Source: Torreya grandis
Lineage: Eukaryota > Streptophyta > Pinopsida > Cupressales > Taxaceae
Assembly: GCA_037957365.1 (NCBI GenBank)
Contig: JARHVA010005485.1
Coordinates: 181,001 to 245,000 of the forward strand
DNA: 64,000 bases
Direction: 5' to 3'
Notes under the pieces: generated by a model
What the model saw: the letters and a program-made list of their open reading frames with translations, nothing else
Told to the model about the DNA's origin: nothing
Database searches by the model: none
Made by a program: the position numbers and the translations under genes
Part shown: piece after piece, positions 1-12,190 of the stretch
How positions within the stretch are numbered: position 1 is the first letter of the stretch
Layout: each line of letters starts with the position of its first letter

Positions 1-196
1 GATTATTCATTTTTGTCCTTATATTTTTGTCACTTTACAATATTATGCCATTATTTAAGACCAATGGTGTTCAATTCACCACTCTTTTGAGTTAAGGCTA
101 TAAGCATCGCTAATAGGGTATAAAGTGGGTGAATACATATTTTTGGCCAGATTTTTGTTTTTTGGATCTATTATTGGTTTGATATTCTACTAATGG
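1..196. other. AT-rich sequence, no gene seen
   Basis: This short stretch precedes the first insertion-like segment. I see no coding frame, RNA gene or repeat boundary in it. Confidence 0.6.
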
Positions 197-213
197 AATT
201 AGGCAAATTAGTT
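197..213 (+). repeat. 17-bp direct repeat, left copy (candidate target-site duplication)
   Basis: The sequence AATTAGGCAAATTAGTT here recurs exactly at 1229-1245. The two copies bracket a segment whose base composition differs from its surroundings, as expected for a target-site duplication made by target-primed reverse transcription. The length is within the range usual for plant L1-type insertions. Confidence 0.6.
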
Positions 214-1228
214 TTAGATTGAGGTAAAAACAAGTTTTGAAGGGACCCTGAAACCCTATACAAATCAATAAATATATAACAATACAAATCGCCAGGGAAG
301 GCCAACTCACTGAAAAATAGTATCAAAAACCAGGTTTTTACAAGGACCTGAAACCTCAACAAAACCAGGATAAACACCTTGAAAACATGCTAAAAAATAT
401 ATCATTAGCAACAAGCATAAACCATGACAAAAAACCCCAAAATACCATAGGATTATCTGTCACCAAGAAAAAAGACGCCATCAGATTTAGCAATAAGGAC
501 GGCCAAGCCCGGGATCGATCCATCAACCCCTAAAAATGTGTTGCCCTCAAATATAGCAACAAAAACAAAGAACCAAACCCTAAAACCAGTGCCACCAACG
601 CCCAATCCATCTACCTAATCAACAACCCATACTCCCCCTCTATAGAGGTAACACCGACATGGCAATCGAATCGTCAAGGAAAACCCCAATGTTTGGAAGC
701 ACCTCTAGATGAGCACCGACCCCAGTAGACAGGATATGGCAGTGAGTAAAGCGGTCGCATAGGTAAGGGCTTGGATCAAAACACCGATCATGAAATACCA
801 CTTTGTGTGGCTCTCCCTTAGGGGTTACCCCCCAAAACCTACCTCCGGACCCATTGCCACCGCCACCCAACCCAGCCTCCCTGAAATTTGCAAAGATCAT
901 CCTCTAATCCCAGAGGAAATGCTACCATGGCCTACTAGATCTCTCCAAAAAACAACTTTGATCCACTCAGAATAGGAAGGTGGCTAGCACAGCAGCCACA
1001 AAGCAAAAATCTGAGGAAAAACAAAACTGTGCAAAAAAAATAGGGCTTTCAGCACGGTGCACCATAACCAAGAATGCACAGCGCTCCAACACCAAGATCC
1101 TACCATACCCAGGCTGAGATCTGGTCAACATCGGGCAAGGAATCTTCCGTGAAGGTTAGGGTTTCGACCAGGCCACATCCGTATTCACGTCCCCCACGTC
1201 CCCCCGCGTCCCCCCATGTAATTTGAAT
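214..1228 (-). mobile_element. LINE-type non-LTR retroelement fragment or derivative (~1 kb)
   Basis: A segment of about 1015 bp, clearly GC-richer than its AT-rich surroundings (mainly 440-1215), lies between exact 17-bp direct repeats. Read on the minus strand it begins with a G-rich 5' end followed by an ACCCTAACC-type stretch, then a Gly-rich open frame (640-900; AGLGGGGNGSGG, then RFWGVTPKGEPH) resembling the start of a gag-like ORF1, and ends near the left repeat. There is no endonuclease or reverse-transcriptase frame and no clear poly(A) tail, so it would be a deletion derivative or another non-autonomous retroelement. The composition break and the repeats are seen directly; the LINE assignment is inference. 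Alternatives are a retro-transposed gene piece or an insertion of other origin. Confidence 0.45.
1188..1215 (-). repeat. C/G-rich 10-bp-unit minisatellite at the element edge
   Basis: On the plus strand, three C-runs of five or six bases are separated by ACGT or GCGT. The minus strand therefore carries three long G-runs with short spacers. It sits at the presumed 5' end of the minus-strand retroelement and might fold as a G-quadruplex if one run is split, which is inference. Confidence 0.7.
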
Positions 1229-1245
1229 AATTAGGCAAATTAGTT
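1229..1245 (+). repeat. 17-bp direct repeat, right copy (candidate target-site duplication)
   Basis: Exact match to 197-213. See the left copy. Confidence 0.6.
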
Positions 1246-4127
1246 ATTTGATATATTATTAGATTTTAATATTGAGGGCTCACTGTTATGTTTTTTTAGT
1301 AAACAATAATGTATCATAAAAAGAGACATTATAATAGTTTTTAAAGCCATAAATAATGTCATTTTTGATATGTTGGTAACTTGTTGACCTACAGATAAAG
1401 AGACTTAAAATATTCAAGAATTATAAGATATGGCATAAGTCTATATTAAATTCATCACAAATGAAGAGACAACATCTGTAGTGTATTTGTTGAGACTCCT
1501 AAATCATGAAGAAGATATGCTTACTCATAAATGCGATAAAATATATCATATTAAGCATGCTTAGGCAAATGTTTATCACTAAAAATTAATAAGAAGCACA
1601 CACATTTGGATAAAAATTACAATCAAAGAATATTTTATGATAACTATAGTTTTGTTTGCAAAATGAGTAGTTAGGTATTCCCTCTTACACCAACAGAGTA
1701 TCAAGCTATCAGGGAGTTGTGGGGAAGAGGGTTGAGGTAGACTCTACCCAATATTATGCTCCAAAATTAATAAGACTAGATGACATGATGCATCCATCAC
1801 CTTTTGAGTTCCCATTTTCATTTTTTTCGTGAATTTTCAGCTTTGCAAGAGATTCCATAGATATTAATTGATTTAAAAATTATGCATGATTTTTACGTTG
1901 TTTGCTTGGATCATTACTTTATATGCCACTAAATTTTTTATTTAAAGGTCTTTTTGATGATAGGTAAAATACTATTCTTTCACATCCACATAGGATCAAG
2001 AGAAGCCATTTGATAATTGAGTCAACTCTTGAGATGCCATTTTTGGAAAATTTGGGGAAAATGGGAAGATCCTTGGGCCCCCAGACTTGTTAGTCATGAC
2101 AAGGTCCAAATCAAATGATCTCAACATAAATATTTTCTTTGCATATCAGAACTTGGGAACTCAAGACCAACTACACAAGGACACATGGAGGAGGACTAGT
2201 GCTAAGATATTTGGACTAACAAGTTATCAATCTAGGATCTAATCATTTATGGCCATATGGCACTGAGGATAGATCATAGGTGTTAGTTCAATATATGTCA
2301 AGGAATAGGGTGTAATATTTATAAAAATATATGAAGTGACATGTAGTCCCTGGTGTTAATCTAGGGTCATAGTCATGACAGAACCCAGGATACCACTATA
2401 CAAATCTTGAAATGTCACATGGTATGGTCAAAGGTATATACAAGAAGGACCTATAGTGTTATTGGAGAACACCATGCAACAAGGTGACATTTAGGCCCTA
2501 GGTTGAATGAATACTTGCTAGGTGGCATTTATAATTATGATCCAAAAACTGAGTGGATGATGATGGGGTAGATGACTCAACATGGCAAATATTTAGTTGA
2601 GCAGAGTGAGGGCAAACCAATAAGGTACTACCACATATATCACTTATAATGATGTCACATCACTATCACAACCAAATAATTTTAAGAATAGATTGGTCTT
2701 TCAAGACCAATAATCTTAGTGAGCCCTTTTGTTCTTAAAGAACTTTATTCATTTAAATATTATATAATATAATATATAATTTAATTATATATATTTGTAT
2801 AATATATTACATAATATATATTATAATATAATATATAATCTAAAATAATATATATAATATAATATTTATATGTATTAATATTAAAATATTTCATAGCTTT
2901 TCTCCTCAGTAAGAATGTCTTTGGATGTCACAATAAGTTCATTTAAAGTAATTATGGGGGAAGACCAATCAGGGTTATTTAAGTATGTTATATTATAATA
3001 ATATATTATAAAAACCAAAAACCTAATGAGAAAACTATTTTATTTGGGTAGATCAGGTTACCATCTATCCCTTCATAATTTGCAAAATTGAGCCTAAAAT
3101 ATTTCTATTAAAAGCATATTAGACTTATAACCATAACATTCCATGAAACAATTTCTATAGATTGCATTTGCTTAAATGCCTCTACTACCTTGAGAAACCA
3201 TTTTGTGCATATCTTAAAGGCATAGCATTTCAAGAAACCTCTTTTGTTTCAATAATTATGTGAAACATTTCATAGACCTTGTTTATGATTCCAAATTTTG
3301 CTTGGCAATGCAAACAAATCTCTACATGGTTATGACACATATTGATGTATTGGCCACATGGTTCTTGATTTTATTGTGTTGATCTATAAGTTAGTGGCTC
3401 TTGTATTAAAGATAATAGATATATCTCTGTCATGTTTCGTTGTAGTATTTGACTATCATGTCAATTTACAAGGATTTTAATTTATTTAAAATATTTTATT
3501 TTAATCATGGCATAGTTCATATCAGAGGAAGAAAATATTAAAAGTATATATTATATTTATTTATTTTTCAAAAAATTACATTTTACATTTGATATTATTT
3601 TTTAAATATGTATAAAAAATGAATTGTATTTTAAGAAAATGAATTTGTTACTTTGTCAAAATTTTAATTGTATTTAATATAGTCTAATTAACTCATAAGT
3701 TTGAATAGAAATATTGAAATAAATATAATTATTTACCTATTAAATAAAATATATTCACTTCTAATATGGAAGAATAGCCACTTAAAACACATCTAGGATT
3801 TACACTTTAAAATTCTTTTTCATTTTCATTTATATTTTAATCAAATTATGCATTTCATCCTATTATATATTAATATAAATTTAATATTTTAATTTAATTG
3901 TAAATTAATATAAAATATATTTTTTTAATTAATAACAGTTACATTTTTAAAATTATTTTACAATCCAAGAATTTGACAAAGTAGATAAGTAGAAAAAATC
4001 AATATTTATACAAAATATATTTATATCAATGTTAATGACTTGTTTTATATAATGAGAAGTTATATTCCTCTCCAACATCTCATACTTTTGGCATTTTTAT
4101 TTTAGTTCTTCCTTGTTTCCACTATGA
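1246..4127. other. Anonymous AT-rich DNA, no gene
   Basis: No convincing coding frame is present. A nearly pure A/T patch of TATAATA-type words occupies about 2755-2890, and A/T-only runs recur at 3480-4020. The remainder looks like decayed repeat sequence without recognisable boundaries. Confidence 0.6.
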
Positions 4128-4222
4128 TTTGTGTGTGTGTGTGTGTGTGTGCACATGTGAGTGTGTGTGTGCACATGTGTGCACACACATGTGAGTGAGT
4201 GTGTAGGTGGGCATGCACATGT
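4128..4222 (+). repeat. (TG)n / CACATGTG compound simple repeat
   Basis: A run of alternating TG (4130-4150) is followed by repeated GCACATGTG and GTGAGTG words to about 4222. The alternating purine-pyrimidine tract includes nested palindromes such as CACATGTG. No gene function is implied. Confidence 0.9.
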
Positions 4223-6013
4223 TTGGTATTCATACATAAATATATAAAAATGTCATTAATACAAGTTAAACATTAAAAATATACTTTCCACATTTACATA
4301 GAGAAATAAATTAGCGATTAACCAACCTCATAATCATTATATGTCAATCCCTACTTTATGAATTCAAAAATATTACACATAATAGATCAAAGGAATGTGT
4401 CATTGTATGAAACCTAATCACACCTTTCCCTACTCCCCCTACATTAGTGTTTTTGCATCCTTGCCACCAACAAAAAATGACAAAAAATGTTATTTATGAA
4501 ATTTTATGATCTATCATCATCATCACATATCAAAATTATTGTCAATGGTGGGACAACACACCTACTAATATCATTTAGGCCTTATGATGCGCCCACAAAA
4601 AATTACCCCATGTTATATTAGTAAGGTAGCATTAGTATATTCAATAATCAACTTTGAATTATAACTATTGATAAAATATGGAATGAGTTACTTGATCCAA
4701 TAGGTGAATGCCTTACAATGTAACAAGGATATCATTATTTTTACATTTTTCCAATCATAGCATATATCAATATGCTCTTTTTTTTTATAATTTTTTACCT
4801 ATGCGATCTCCTTCAAAATTTTATGAGGTCCATCATGATTTCCTCTATTTCATATTTTAATCTATGATTAATTTGAAGGTATCTTTAAAGGGATGGCCAT
4901 AGTTATATAAATATTATTTACCCATGTTTTATAATTTTTTTGATAGCTAAATAATTCCACGTCAAGATTCAAATCGTATTAATCAAGACCATCTTGACAT
5001 CATCCCAATTTAAGAAATTCTAGATAAACTTATCTTCATTTGTGTTAACAAATCTCAATATTTCTATTAATTAAGTGACACCATATCATGTAAAAAATTT
5101 AACACCAAAAACATTTGTAGGTAAAACATTAAAAATTTCTATGCACACATGAAAAAGAATCACTCTACATAATTTAAATATGTATCCATGTTTTCAACTT
5201 GCCTTCTATATAAAATAAAATATTCTCTAGGATAGAAACCATTTATATTACCCAATCACGTGGGTTTAATAAAGTATTTCACATAAACTCATAGATGTTT
5301 GTTAGAGGACACACCACAATGCCACCTTTAATTATTGCATCACGTATACCAACTCAACATAGTTTGGCTTCCATTTTACACATAGAGAGTTAGTGAAAAA
5401 CACTATGGGATCCTCAATTATTACACTACGTTCCCTGACTTGACATAATTGAGTGAATATTGGGAAAGATATGAACATATGTATAACCAAAACATAGACA
5501 TTTGATACTAAAATAACCCCAAAACAAATTTAGGGAATTGTTAATAGATTACATCACAAAACCACATGTAAAACCTAATACACAACCTTACCATGCATGA
5601 TGTAATAACCAAAATAATTCCAAATAAGAGTAGACAACCCATAAATGGATTAGGTTAATGATATACTTATGCCTGGATGACCATCGCTAGAGGATTCCAT
5701 AGATAAATGGGTTGCCTAAAGGATGATACATCATTTGAGGGGTATTAGTGTGTGGGTCCATGATAATAACCTTTAAACATTTATAAGGCACTTGGTTTCC
5801 CCATCAAACCACTTAAGGATCCTCATCCCAATATAAGCATTTGATAACCCTATATGGTTATGACTTGTTGACCAATGAGGCAAGAAGATTAACTTAAGCC
5901 CTCAAGTATCCTTAAACAAAGTTAATGACCCAAGGTAAATATTTATCATAACAATGATTAATATTACTAGAAATTATTAAACATATAATTTTTATAAAAG
6001 GAAGGACCATAAC
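4223..6013. other. Anonymous AT-rich DNA, no gene
   Basis: Short frames only, dense stop codons in all frames, and no recognised element ends. Probably old decayed transposon sequence. Confidence 0.55.
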
Positions 6014-6060
6014 AGGTCCTAAAAGGAGGACCTAGGTACCATCAAGCCAAGCTTTGGCTT
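6014..6060. repeat. Two adjacent short perfect hairpins
   Basis: AGGTCCT (6014-6020) pairs with AGGACCT (6027-6033) over a 6-base loop. Ten bases on, AAGCCAA (6044-6050) pairs with TTGGCTT (6054-6060) over a 3-base loop. Both stems are perfect 7-bp repeats and GC-richer than their surroundings. They may be the remains of a transposon end or a structured transcript; no gene lies beside them. Confidence 0.6.
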
Positions 6061-7035
6061 ATGCTAACCTTACAATATTTAAAATTGAACTTTAGCATTC
6101 CCCATGACAAAATGCACATGCTAGAATGGGCACAATGTACTTAACCATTCCATTACACAAAAAAACACGTATCCATTTGGGATTTTTACCTGATAAAAGA
6201 TAATCACCAGTTGTTATGATGAACCATCATTAATAGTGTTACCAAGTCAAGATTGTGTAAATAGATCCCCTGACCCTCAAGTCCTTACACTAATGGTCCA
6301 TTTAAAATATTTAAATTAATAATAATTAATTATTTAGACAAAAGAGTAATGAATTATTTGGATGGAAAATTCATCCATTAGGATAATTATAATACCATAA
6401 ATTTAAGCCAGTTATGGGTTGTATTAACAAATAGCTAGTGACCACATCACGTATTGTTTGCACATGACCAACCAAGCAATCCAAGGATTAATTACCATAT
6501 TATAGATACATTTAGCTTTGATAATTCAACCCAAAATTTAACTTAGCAACCAATAAATCATGATTGATCTCATCTAATAACAAATTAAACATAATTCACT
6601 TATTAACTTGCTAATTAATTAAAATCTCCCATGTTTATACTAATAAAAAAAGTATGTTTGGATTAAAAACCATGTTAAAAAATATAGTGTCATGTAATCA
6701 AGGACATCCATTAAGAAATATTCATAAATTAATGTGTAAATATGAACCAATAAAAATAACATCATAAAACAAGTTTCCCACAACCCATACATAGTGTGTT
6801 TACAATGTAAATTTACAACACTTGCTATAATGGTGTGGCCTAGACAACCACATGCTTATACAAATATAAAAAACTCTCTACACTTAATTTTTTAATAAAT
6901 AAGTGTTCACAAGATTAATAATGTTAATATGTATATATCAAATGAATGCCACATACACCTTACAACTAACCATCAAGAAAGAGAACCGCATAATCATGTT
7001 ACACAATAAAATATAATATCCTGAGGCTAATTGAA
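6061..7035. other. Anonymous AT-rich DNA, no gene
   Basis: No coding frame or structured repeat could be supported. Confidence 0.55.
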
Positions 7036-7039
7036 TAAC

Positions 7040-7162
7040 ATTAATACACACACACATTCATGATTGTGAATGCATGCGTACACGAGCACGTACACATGAA
7101 CATGCACATGCACATGCACACACACATGCACAAACACACACAAATATATATATATATATAAT
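7040..7162 (+). repeat. CA / CATGCA / (TA)n compound simple repeat
   Basis: ACACACAC at 7047, repeated ACATGCACATGCAC words to about 7142, then an alternating AT tract (7144-7162) that runs up to the plastid-like insert. A His/Ala-rich translation of this repeat appears as the N-terminal part of an open frame that continues into the insert. That N-terminal part is an artefact of the repeat. Confidence 0.85.
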
Positions 7163-7163
7163 T

Positions 7164-7176
7164 AAAATAGTATTTT
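7164..7176 (+). repeat. 13-bp direct repeat, left copy, flanking the plastid-like insert
   Basis: AAAATAGTATTTT here recurs exactly at 7382-7394. Each copy is nearly self-complementary. Removing the insert and one copy leaves 10-bp arms AATTAAAATA and TATTTTAATT around a single G, in turn flanked by alternating AT tracts. The pre-insertion site was therefore a long AT-rich palindrome. Confidence 0.8.
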
Positions 7177-7388
7177 CTAATTTCTTCGTCCCTTCAATAA
7201 ATGATTTGTTTCCTTGGATCAACAATCCAGGAATAGAATTTATTGTTGGGTTAATTCTCTTATTGCTAAATCTTGCCCTTTTTAGCCAATCTATTTATAC
7301 CAGACTAGTAAACCTTATGGAATTCTGTTATAGTGGGAGCCTTTTGTTTATGCTAAGTACTGTCGCCGGATGGCTAAGCGGAAAATAG
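7174..7388 (+). pseudogene. ycf1: Plastid ycf1 (Tic214)-like fragment in nuclear DNA
   Basis: An open frame of about 70 codons encodes a hydrophobic stretch (IVGLILLLLNLALFSQS) followed by TRLVNLMEF, then SLLFMLSTVAGWLSG. The spacing of RLVN, LLF, S and GWL-G matches the N-terminal membrane part of Ycf1/Tic214, a plastid inner-envelope translocon component normally well over 1,000 residues long. Only this internal piece is present. It begins and ends at 13-bp direct repeats, and the right repeat supplies the TAG stop, so it cannot be a functional gene. Its codon texture is less AT-extreme than its surroundings. The match was made from recalled family features, not a search. A mitochondrial copy of plastid DNA as the immediate source is possible. 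Confidence 0.6.
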
Positions 7389-7390
7389 TA

Positions 7391-7394
<4 letters not shown>
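7382..7394 (+). repeat. 13-bp direct repeat, right copy
   Basis: Exact match to 7164-7176. It includes the TAG that closes the plastid-like frame. Confidence 0.8.

Positions 7395-7396
<2 letters not shown>

Positions 7397-7431
<35 letters not shown>
7397..7431 (+). repeat. (TA)n microsatellite
   Basis: Uninterrupted alternating AT directly to the right of the insert. It is the right-hand counterpart of the tract at 7144-7162. Confidence 0.95.
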
Positions 7432-7432
<1 letters not shown>

Positions 7433-10291
7433 TAGCCATGGCTATCATAGCCCTATTTACTAAACCACATGGTTAACCCTCCTCAAGTGAGGGAATTCCA
7501 ATGACTTAAACTTAACCATGCTCAAAGTTGAATCACTCTAATATACAAATATAATATAACATAATCAATCCTTAATATAAGGATGCCATTTATAAGTAAA
7601 AATGAAATACTATTGAATAAAAATGTTGATGCATAACAAAGACTATAATTCTGAGTCTTAATATCACAATAATAAGATAGATATAATAGCTTGAATAACT
7701 TTCAAAGGTTGATAGTTTTAACATATGAATATTTATGCAATTCTGAAGGCGTATGCACAAGGAAACTATTGTGCTATCATATAAATACAAATGTTTGAAT
7801 CAATTAGTCAATATAATTTATGTCAACTACAATAATAATTACATTATAGTAAACTCAAGAAACAACTTTATCATCTTTAAACCCTGCATGGATTAACAAT
7901 GGTGAACATAGATTCATAGGTGACAAGTTAATTAGGAAACCAAATTAAAAAATAAGAGCTAACTAAATAAAATACCTACACTGAAAGGGTGAAAATAACG
8001 TGTTAGCATAAAGTTGTAACGTGTTCTTCCCTCTTAGTGAATATTCTGAGAATTAAATTCTATTTTGATAAAATAAGTTTTACAATGAAAAACAATCAAA
8101 CTAAATTAATTTCACTTAAAATAAGAGTGAACATCCTAATATTACTTACTAATGCAATTATCCTTTTTACAAAAGAGTAATCATGAATAAATTTCAAACA
8201 AATAGGGTATTGCATACCCATGTAGCTCTTGTGAGACAAGATCAACAATGCTCATAGCAAGTTGTATAATAATCTACAAAATAAAAGATTACCCAACTCT
8301 CATCTAATCATAAATATTCTATTAGTTCAACCAATTAATTTTATTTCAAGTGAGTGATACCATCTAAAATAAAATAACATAATGGAATACATATGGAAAT
8401 TCAAGTACCTCTTTCTTAAATATAAAATTGTAAGCGTTTCTAGCCATCACTAAAGGAAAGGTAATGCCAATAGTAAGATACATATGAGAAAGACTAATAC
8501 CAATAGTACCACTTGTCTTTGTAAGAATAACCTCTCACAATGATCCATAATTAGTTTTAAATTTGAATTTAAGCATTAACTATTAAGGATACAATAAAAA
8601 CAACTTCAACATTTCCACACATAATCAATGGAATTTTACCATACATAAGTACAAAATTAAGTAGTTGTACACTAGTCTCCCTATTTAATTTATTGCATAC
8701 CAAACCATATAAATCATAATTATGGCAAGATCAACAAGTACCAGCTCTAATAGACAAGCATCATATATTAAAACCACATAAGTATGTTATGGATGCATAA
8801 TAGGTTACTCAACCCAAGATATCAACTCCTAGAGTTAAACTTTCATGGTTTGTCAACCAATGCTAAATATTTGTCATACAAAAATAAATGCATCTCAACA
8901 ATTAATACTATAATATTAACATTTTTCTACAAGTTGAAGCCTATGCTAATATGACCATAATATCAACAGGAGGTTTTATGTAAATAAGTTTCACACATTA
9001 TTAAAAACAACAACCAATGTTTGATCATATATGTAAGTGAGTCAAATTCATGATATACTCACTCATTTGATACACAATAATAATATCCAATAGTGAGATG
9101 TACATCACAGTTGCTAAGTAATAGTATAAATTTCATACCAAGTGACAAAGTCAAAAATTATGGAAAATTCACCCCCATCATCAGCAACAATGAAATACAT
9201 ATGATTTATCATACTCTAACCTTCAGTAAGAAGAAGCCATAAACAAGTGATTTCCAAAATCATGCAAAACCAATCCCATCATAGATAAAAATTACACCCT
9301 CTAATATGGTTTAACATATTCAAGTAGGAAACCATTCAATTAGATAAAAAAGCAAATATTATCTAAGATCATACCCTCTTTTCATTTAAATCAAATTAAA
9401 TAAAAATATCCACACAAAACTTCATATTCACACCAGGCCATGATATATACTCAAGTGAGAATAACAAAATATTCTCATAAGAGAATATACCTAGTAGGGT
9501 TTTTAAATAACTTTTAGATATTAATATAGAATTTATAATTCATAATTTAAACTTAGGAGAAAAAGAACACATGCCTAAGGAATATATAAATTCAAGTTTT
9601 ATTTCGGTCTTTCCAAAGTGGTGCCATATCCTAGCAGTCGTAACAACAACACCTCAACTTCCAATACCCTACAACAACCAACTCAATTACTCCCTCTTAA
9701 TTATCCAACTTCTATTCATTTCTCTATGGTGGCCTAAAATGTATCCCTCAAACCCTCTATTTTATCCACAATCTCTTCACCTCCCTTCCTCTTTCCATTG
9801 TAGTCAATAGACCAAAATGAGGGTCGATTCAATGCCCAATAGAGTAGAAACCCTAACTATGGTTAGTCTTAATACTATGTCCAATGCCATACAAGTCATG
9901 GAAAAGAATAAAGTTCTTCCCAACATCTAATTTTTTTATTAAAGAGAAACATGGCTTCCTTCATATGTTTACTATTTCTCTCTCCATCAGAGTATATGAT
10001 GAATCCCAACATTGATTTTGGGTAAAGGGAGATACAATGTTTTGTTTATTTTCATTTTTTTAAATTGCTTTCCTACATAGGCATTCAAATAGCATCCTTA
10101 CACCACATGATTCATGACCAATACATGGTCCAAGACTTGTCACAAGAGGGTCATGATCCTAACCAAGACCCCCACTCACCAAACATAAAATATCAAAAAA
10201 TTTAAAAATCCTTTTTATACAATGTCACACATGTTCTATGCCTAAATATTTAGACTCAAATGCAACCACAATACTTTAAATAATTAAAATT

Positions 10292-10293
<2 letters not shown>
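7432..10293. other. Anonymous AT-rich DNA, possibly part of an old LTR
   Basis: No protein family is recognisable. The right part ends at a polypurine-tract/LTR-type junction near 10705, so at least the last few hundred bases may be a minus-oriented LTR. I could not find its outer boundary. The 79-codon open frame at 9571-9810 shows no family resemblance and is probably chance. Confidence 0.45.

Positions 10294-10359
<66 letters not shown>
10294..10359 (+). repeat. (AT)n microsatellite, ~33 units
   Basis: Pure alternating AT tract. Confidence 0.95.
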
Positions 10360-10361
<2 letters not shown>

Positions 10362-10705
10362 TTGCCATAGTTATGAGCTTTAAAACAAATGGACTTCCTT
10401 ATATAATTTATACACTTTTTCAAAGTCCATAGCTAAACTTAAAAAAAAAAATCAAAACATCTTAAAATAAGACACATGAAAGTGAGTTTAGGGGTATTAT
10501 AACCATTACCAAATAATATAACCTAATTTAACCACCCAAAGGGTCATTTTAAGAGTATACATGTATATATATGTAATATAGATAGATAGAAACCATAAAA
10601 TTGCACTTGAGACAAAAGTTGAAATCCATTTGAAATACAAAGAGACATGCCACGTAGGTTATATATAGTGGTTGTAAAAAGGTACCCAGTGATAGGGTCA
10701 TGACA
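10360..10705 (-). mobile_element. LTR start of a minus-strand Ty3/gypsy-type element (outer end unknown)
   Basis: Read on the minus strand, TGTCATGACCC begins at 10705 immediately after a purine tract. That is the arrangement of a 3' LTR following its polypurine tract in plant Ty3/gypsy elements. The LTR extends to lower coordinates past the AT microsatellite, but I could not match it to a second LTR. A TATATATAACC word lies about 55 bases inside, which could be a TATA element. No pol genes are recognisable to the right. Confidence 0.45.
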
Positions 10706-10721
10706 TCCTCCCCTCCTTAAA
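10706..10721 (-). promoter_or_regulatory. Polypurine tract of a Ty3/gypsy-type element
   Basis: The minus strand reads TTTAAGGAGGGGAGGA directly before TGTCATGACCC. A purine block of AAGGAGGGGAGGA type followed by TGT is characteristic of plant Ty3/gypsy plus-strand priming sites. A related but weaker junction is present at 57592-57606. Confidence 0.6.
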
Positions 10722-11693
10722 GAAGAGCCATTTCAACAATAAATCAACAACCAAGAATCATGCTAAACCAAAATTAGTCTTTATCACTATTTTCACATAA
10801 TGTTTATACGTTAAAATAATTTAACATATAGCTCAAGAATAGAAATAATCATATTGCTAAACTTTAAAAATTATTACTTAAAAAAAAAGTCATGTCCACT
10901 ATGTACTTTCATAGTCTATTAACAAAACAAGAAATATTGACATACACTTATCTTCTTGGTATATCAATTAGATTTATCAAACTCACATCATGAGTAAATA
11001 CACAACCTTACCTTGATAAATTTTATATGTTACCTTTGGGACAACCATGCCCAATGTTTTAACTAGGATAAAAATTTACCCCTTTTTGGCTCGGTTTCCT
11101 TTGTAAGGCCAAGGTAAGCAATACAAGGTGTTAGACGCACCTTTTTTAACCATGAAACTCTATAATATTCAACTAATATAACATATAAATCCTAATTTTT
11201 GTGCCTCACAAGGCCTTAGTTTCACTCAAGAAAACATTAACACTTGTAACAATAAGGTCTTCCAACTTAATATTGCCCATACCTTGGCAAGATTATCAAT
11301 GAACTATTGTTTTTAATGCAATACCATTTATCATCACCTAATTGCTAACCACCTATGTAGTTATAAAATCAATCAATCCATGCCCAAGTATGCATTCTAG
11401 GATGTCATTACTATAAATACTTCAATATTTAACAACAAAAGAGTTTTTCAGTACTCTTTAAACCATAATTTATAGTTGTTATCTCATACAAAACAAAATA
11501 TTCAAGAATTTCCATCTTAGCCATGAATTCATGATCAAAATTTTAATAGAAAAATGGTTTTCAGAAAAACCTTTCTTCTCATTACGATGAAATATTAACA
11601 CATAACTACAACTTCATAACAATAGTTGTCCAAAAATAAATCCAAATATTTTTTCATAAATTTTTGGATATAAGAGGATGTCTTCCACAACAT

Positions 11694-11696
<3 letters not shown>
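10722..11696. other. Decayed sequence right of the polypurine tract, no gene
   Basis: By position this should be the 3' internal part of a minus-strand retroelement. I see no integrase, RNase H or chromodomain frame on the minus strand; stops occur in every frame. Confidence 0.4.

Positions 11697-11763
<67 letters not shown>
11697..11763 (+). repeat. (AT)n microsatellite
   Basis: Pure alternating AT tract of about 67 bases. Confidence 0.95.
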
Positions 11764-11767
<4 letters not shown>

Positions 11768-12004
11768 CTCATAACTTCATAGTATTCTATAAAATGCTAA
11801 ACAACACAAATCTATATAGCTATATGGCATTGCCAACACCTAAATTATGATTCATGCATATTTATTTTATTCATTTCAAAATGACAATCAACAATAACCA
11901 TACCACTATGGTTTCCACAACACGTGTTATACATGCATACATTCTTGGTAACATTCATCATATAATGTTAACAAGATATAGATCTATCGATCCATGCTTA
12001 CTTT

Positions 12005-12190
12005 TCTTTCACCATTCACTATTTGTGGGTTAGTGCAACATCCCACACCAACCACACCAAACATCAGATAAGCCATGGTATGTATCCACATGCAACTCCA
12101 AGGTTTTCAGCATGCTCTCCATACATATGTGAACTCACATGGTGGTTACAGGGATTACAATCCCACCATCTCACTACACCTACCTCATGG
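12005..12190 (-). repeat. Dispersed repeat, copy 1 (shared with 58130-58310)
   Basis: Shared words in the same order include ACCACAC, a CATGYTCTCCATAC block, GTGA, CATATGRTGG-like and ATCCCACCAT. The second copy lies 0.5 kb to the right of the second polypurine junction at 57.59 kb, as this one lies 1.3 kb right of the junction at 10.7 kb. Both are thus probably the same internal region of related minus-strand Ty3/gypsy elements. No coding capacity is seen. Confidence 0.6.

Noticed and set aside
7074..7165. His/Ala/Thr-rich N-terminal extension of the open frame that runs into the ycf1-like fragment
   Set aside because: It is simply the translation of a CA/CATGCA/TA simple repeat fused by chance to the insert. 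I did not treat it as protein sequence.
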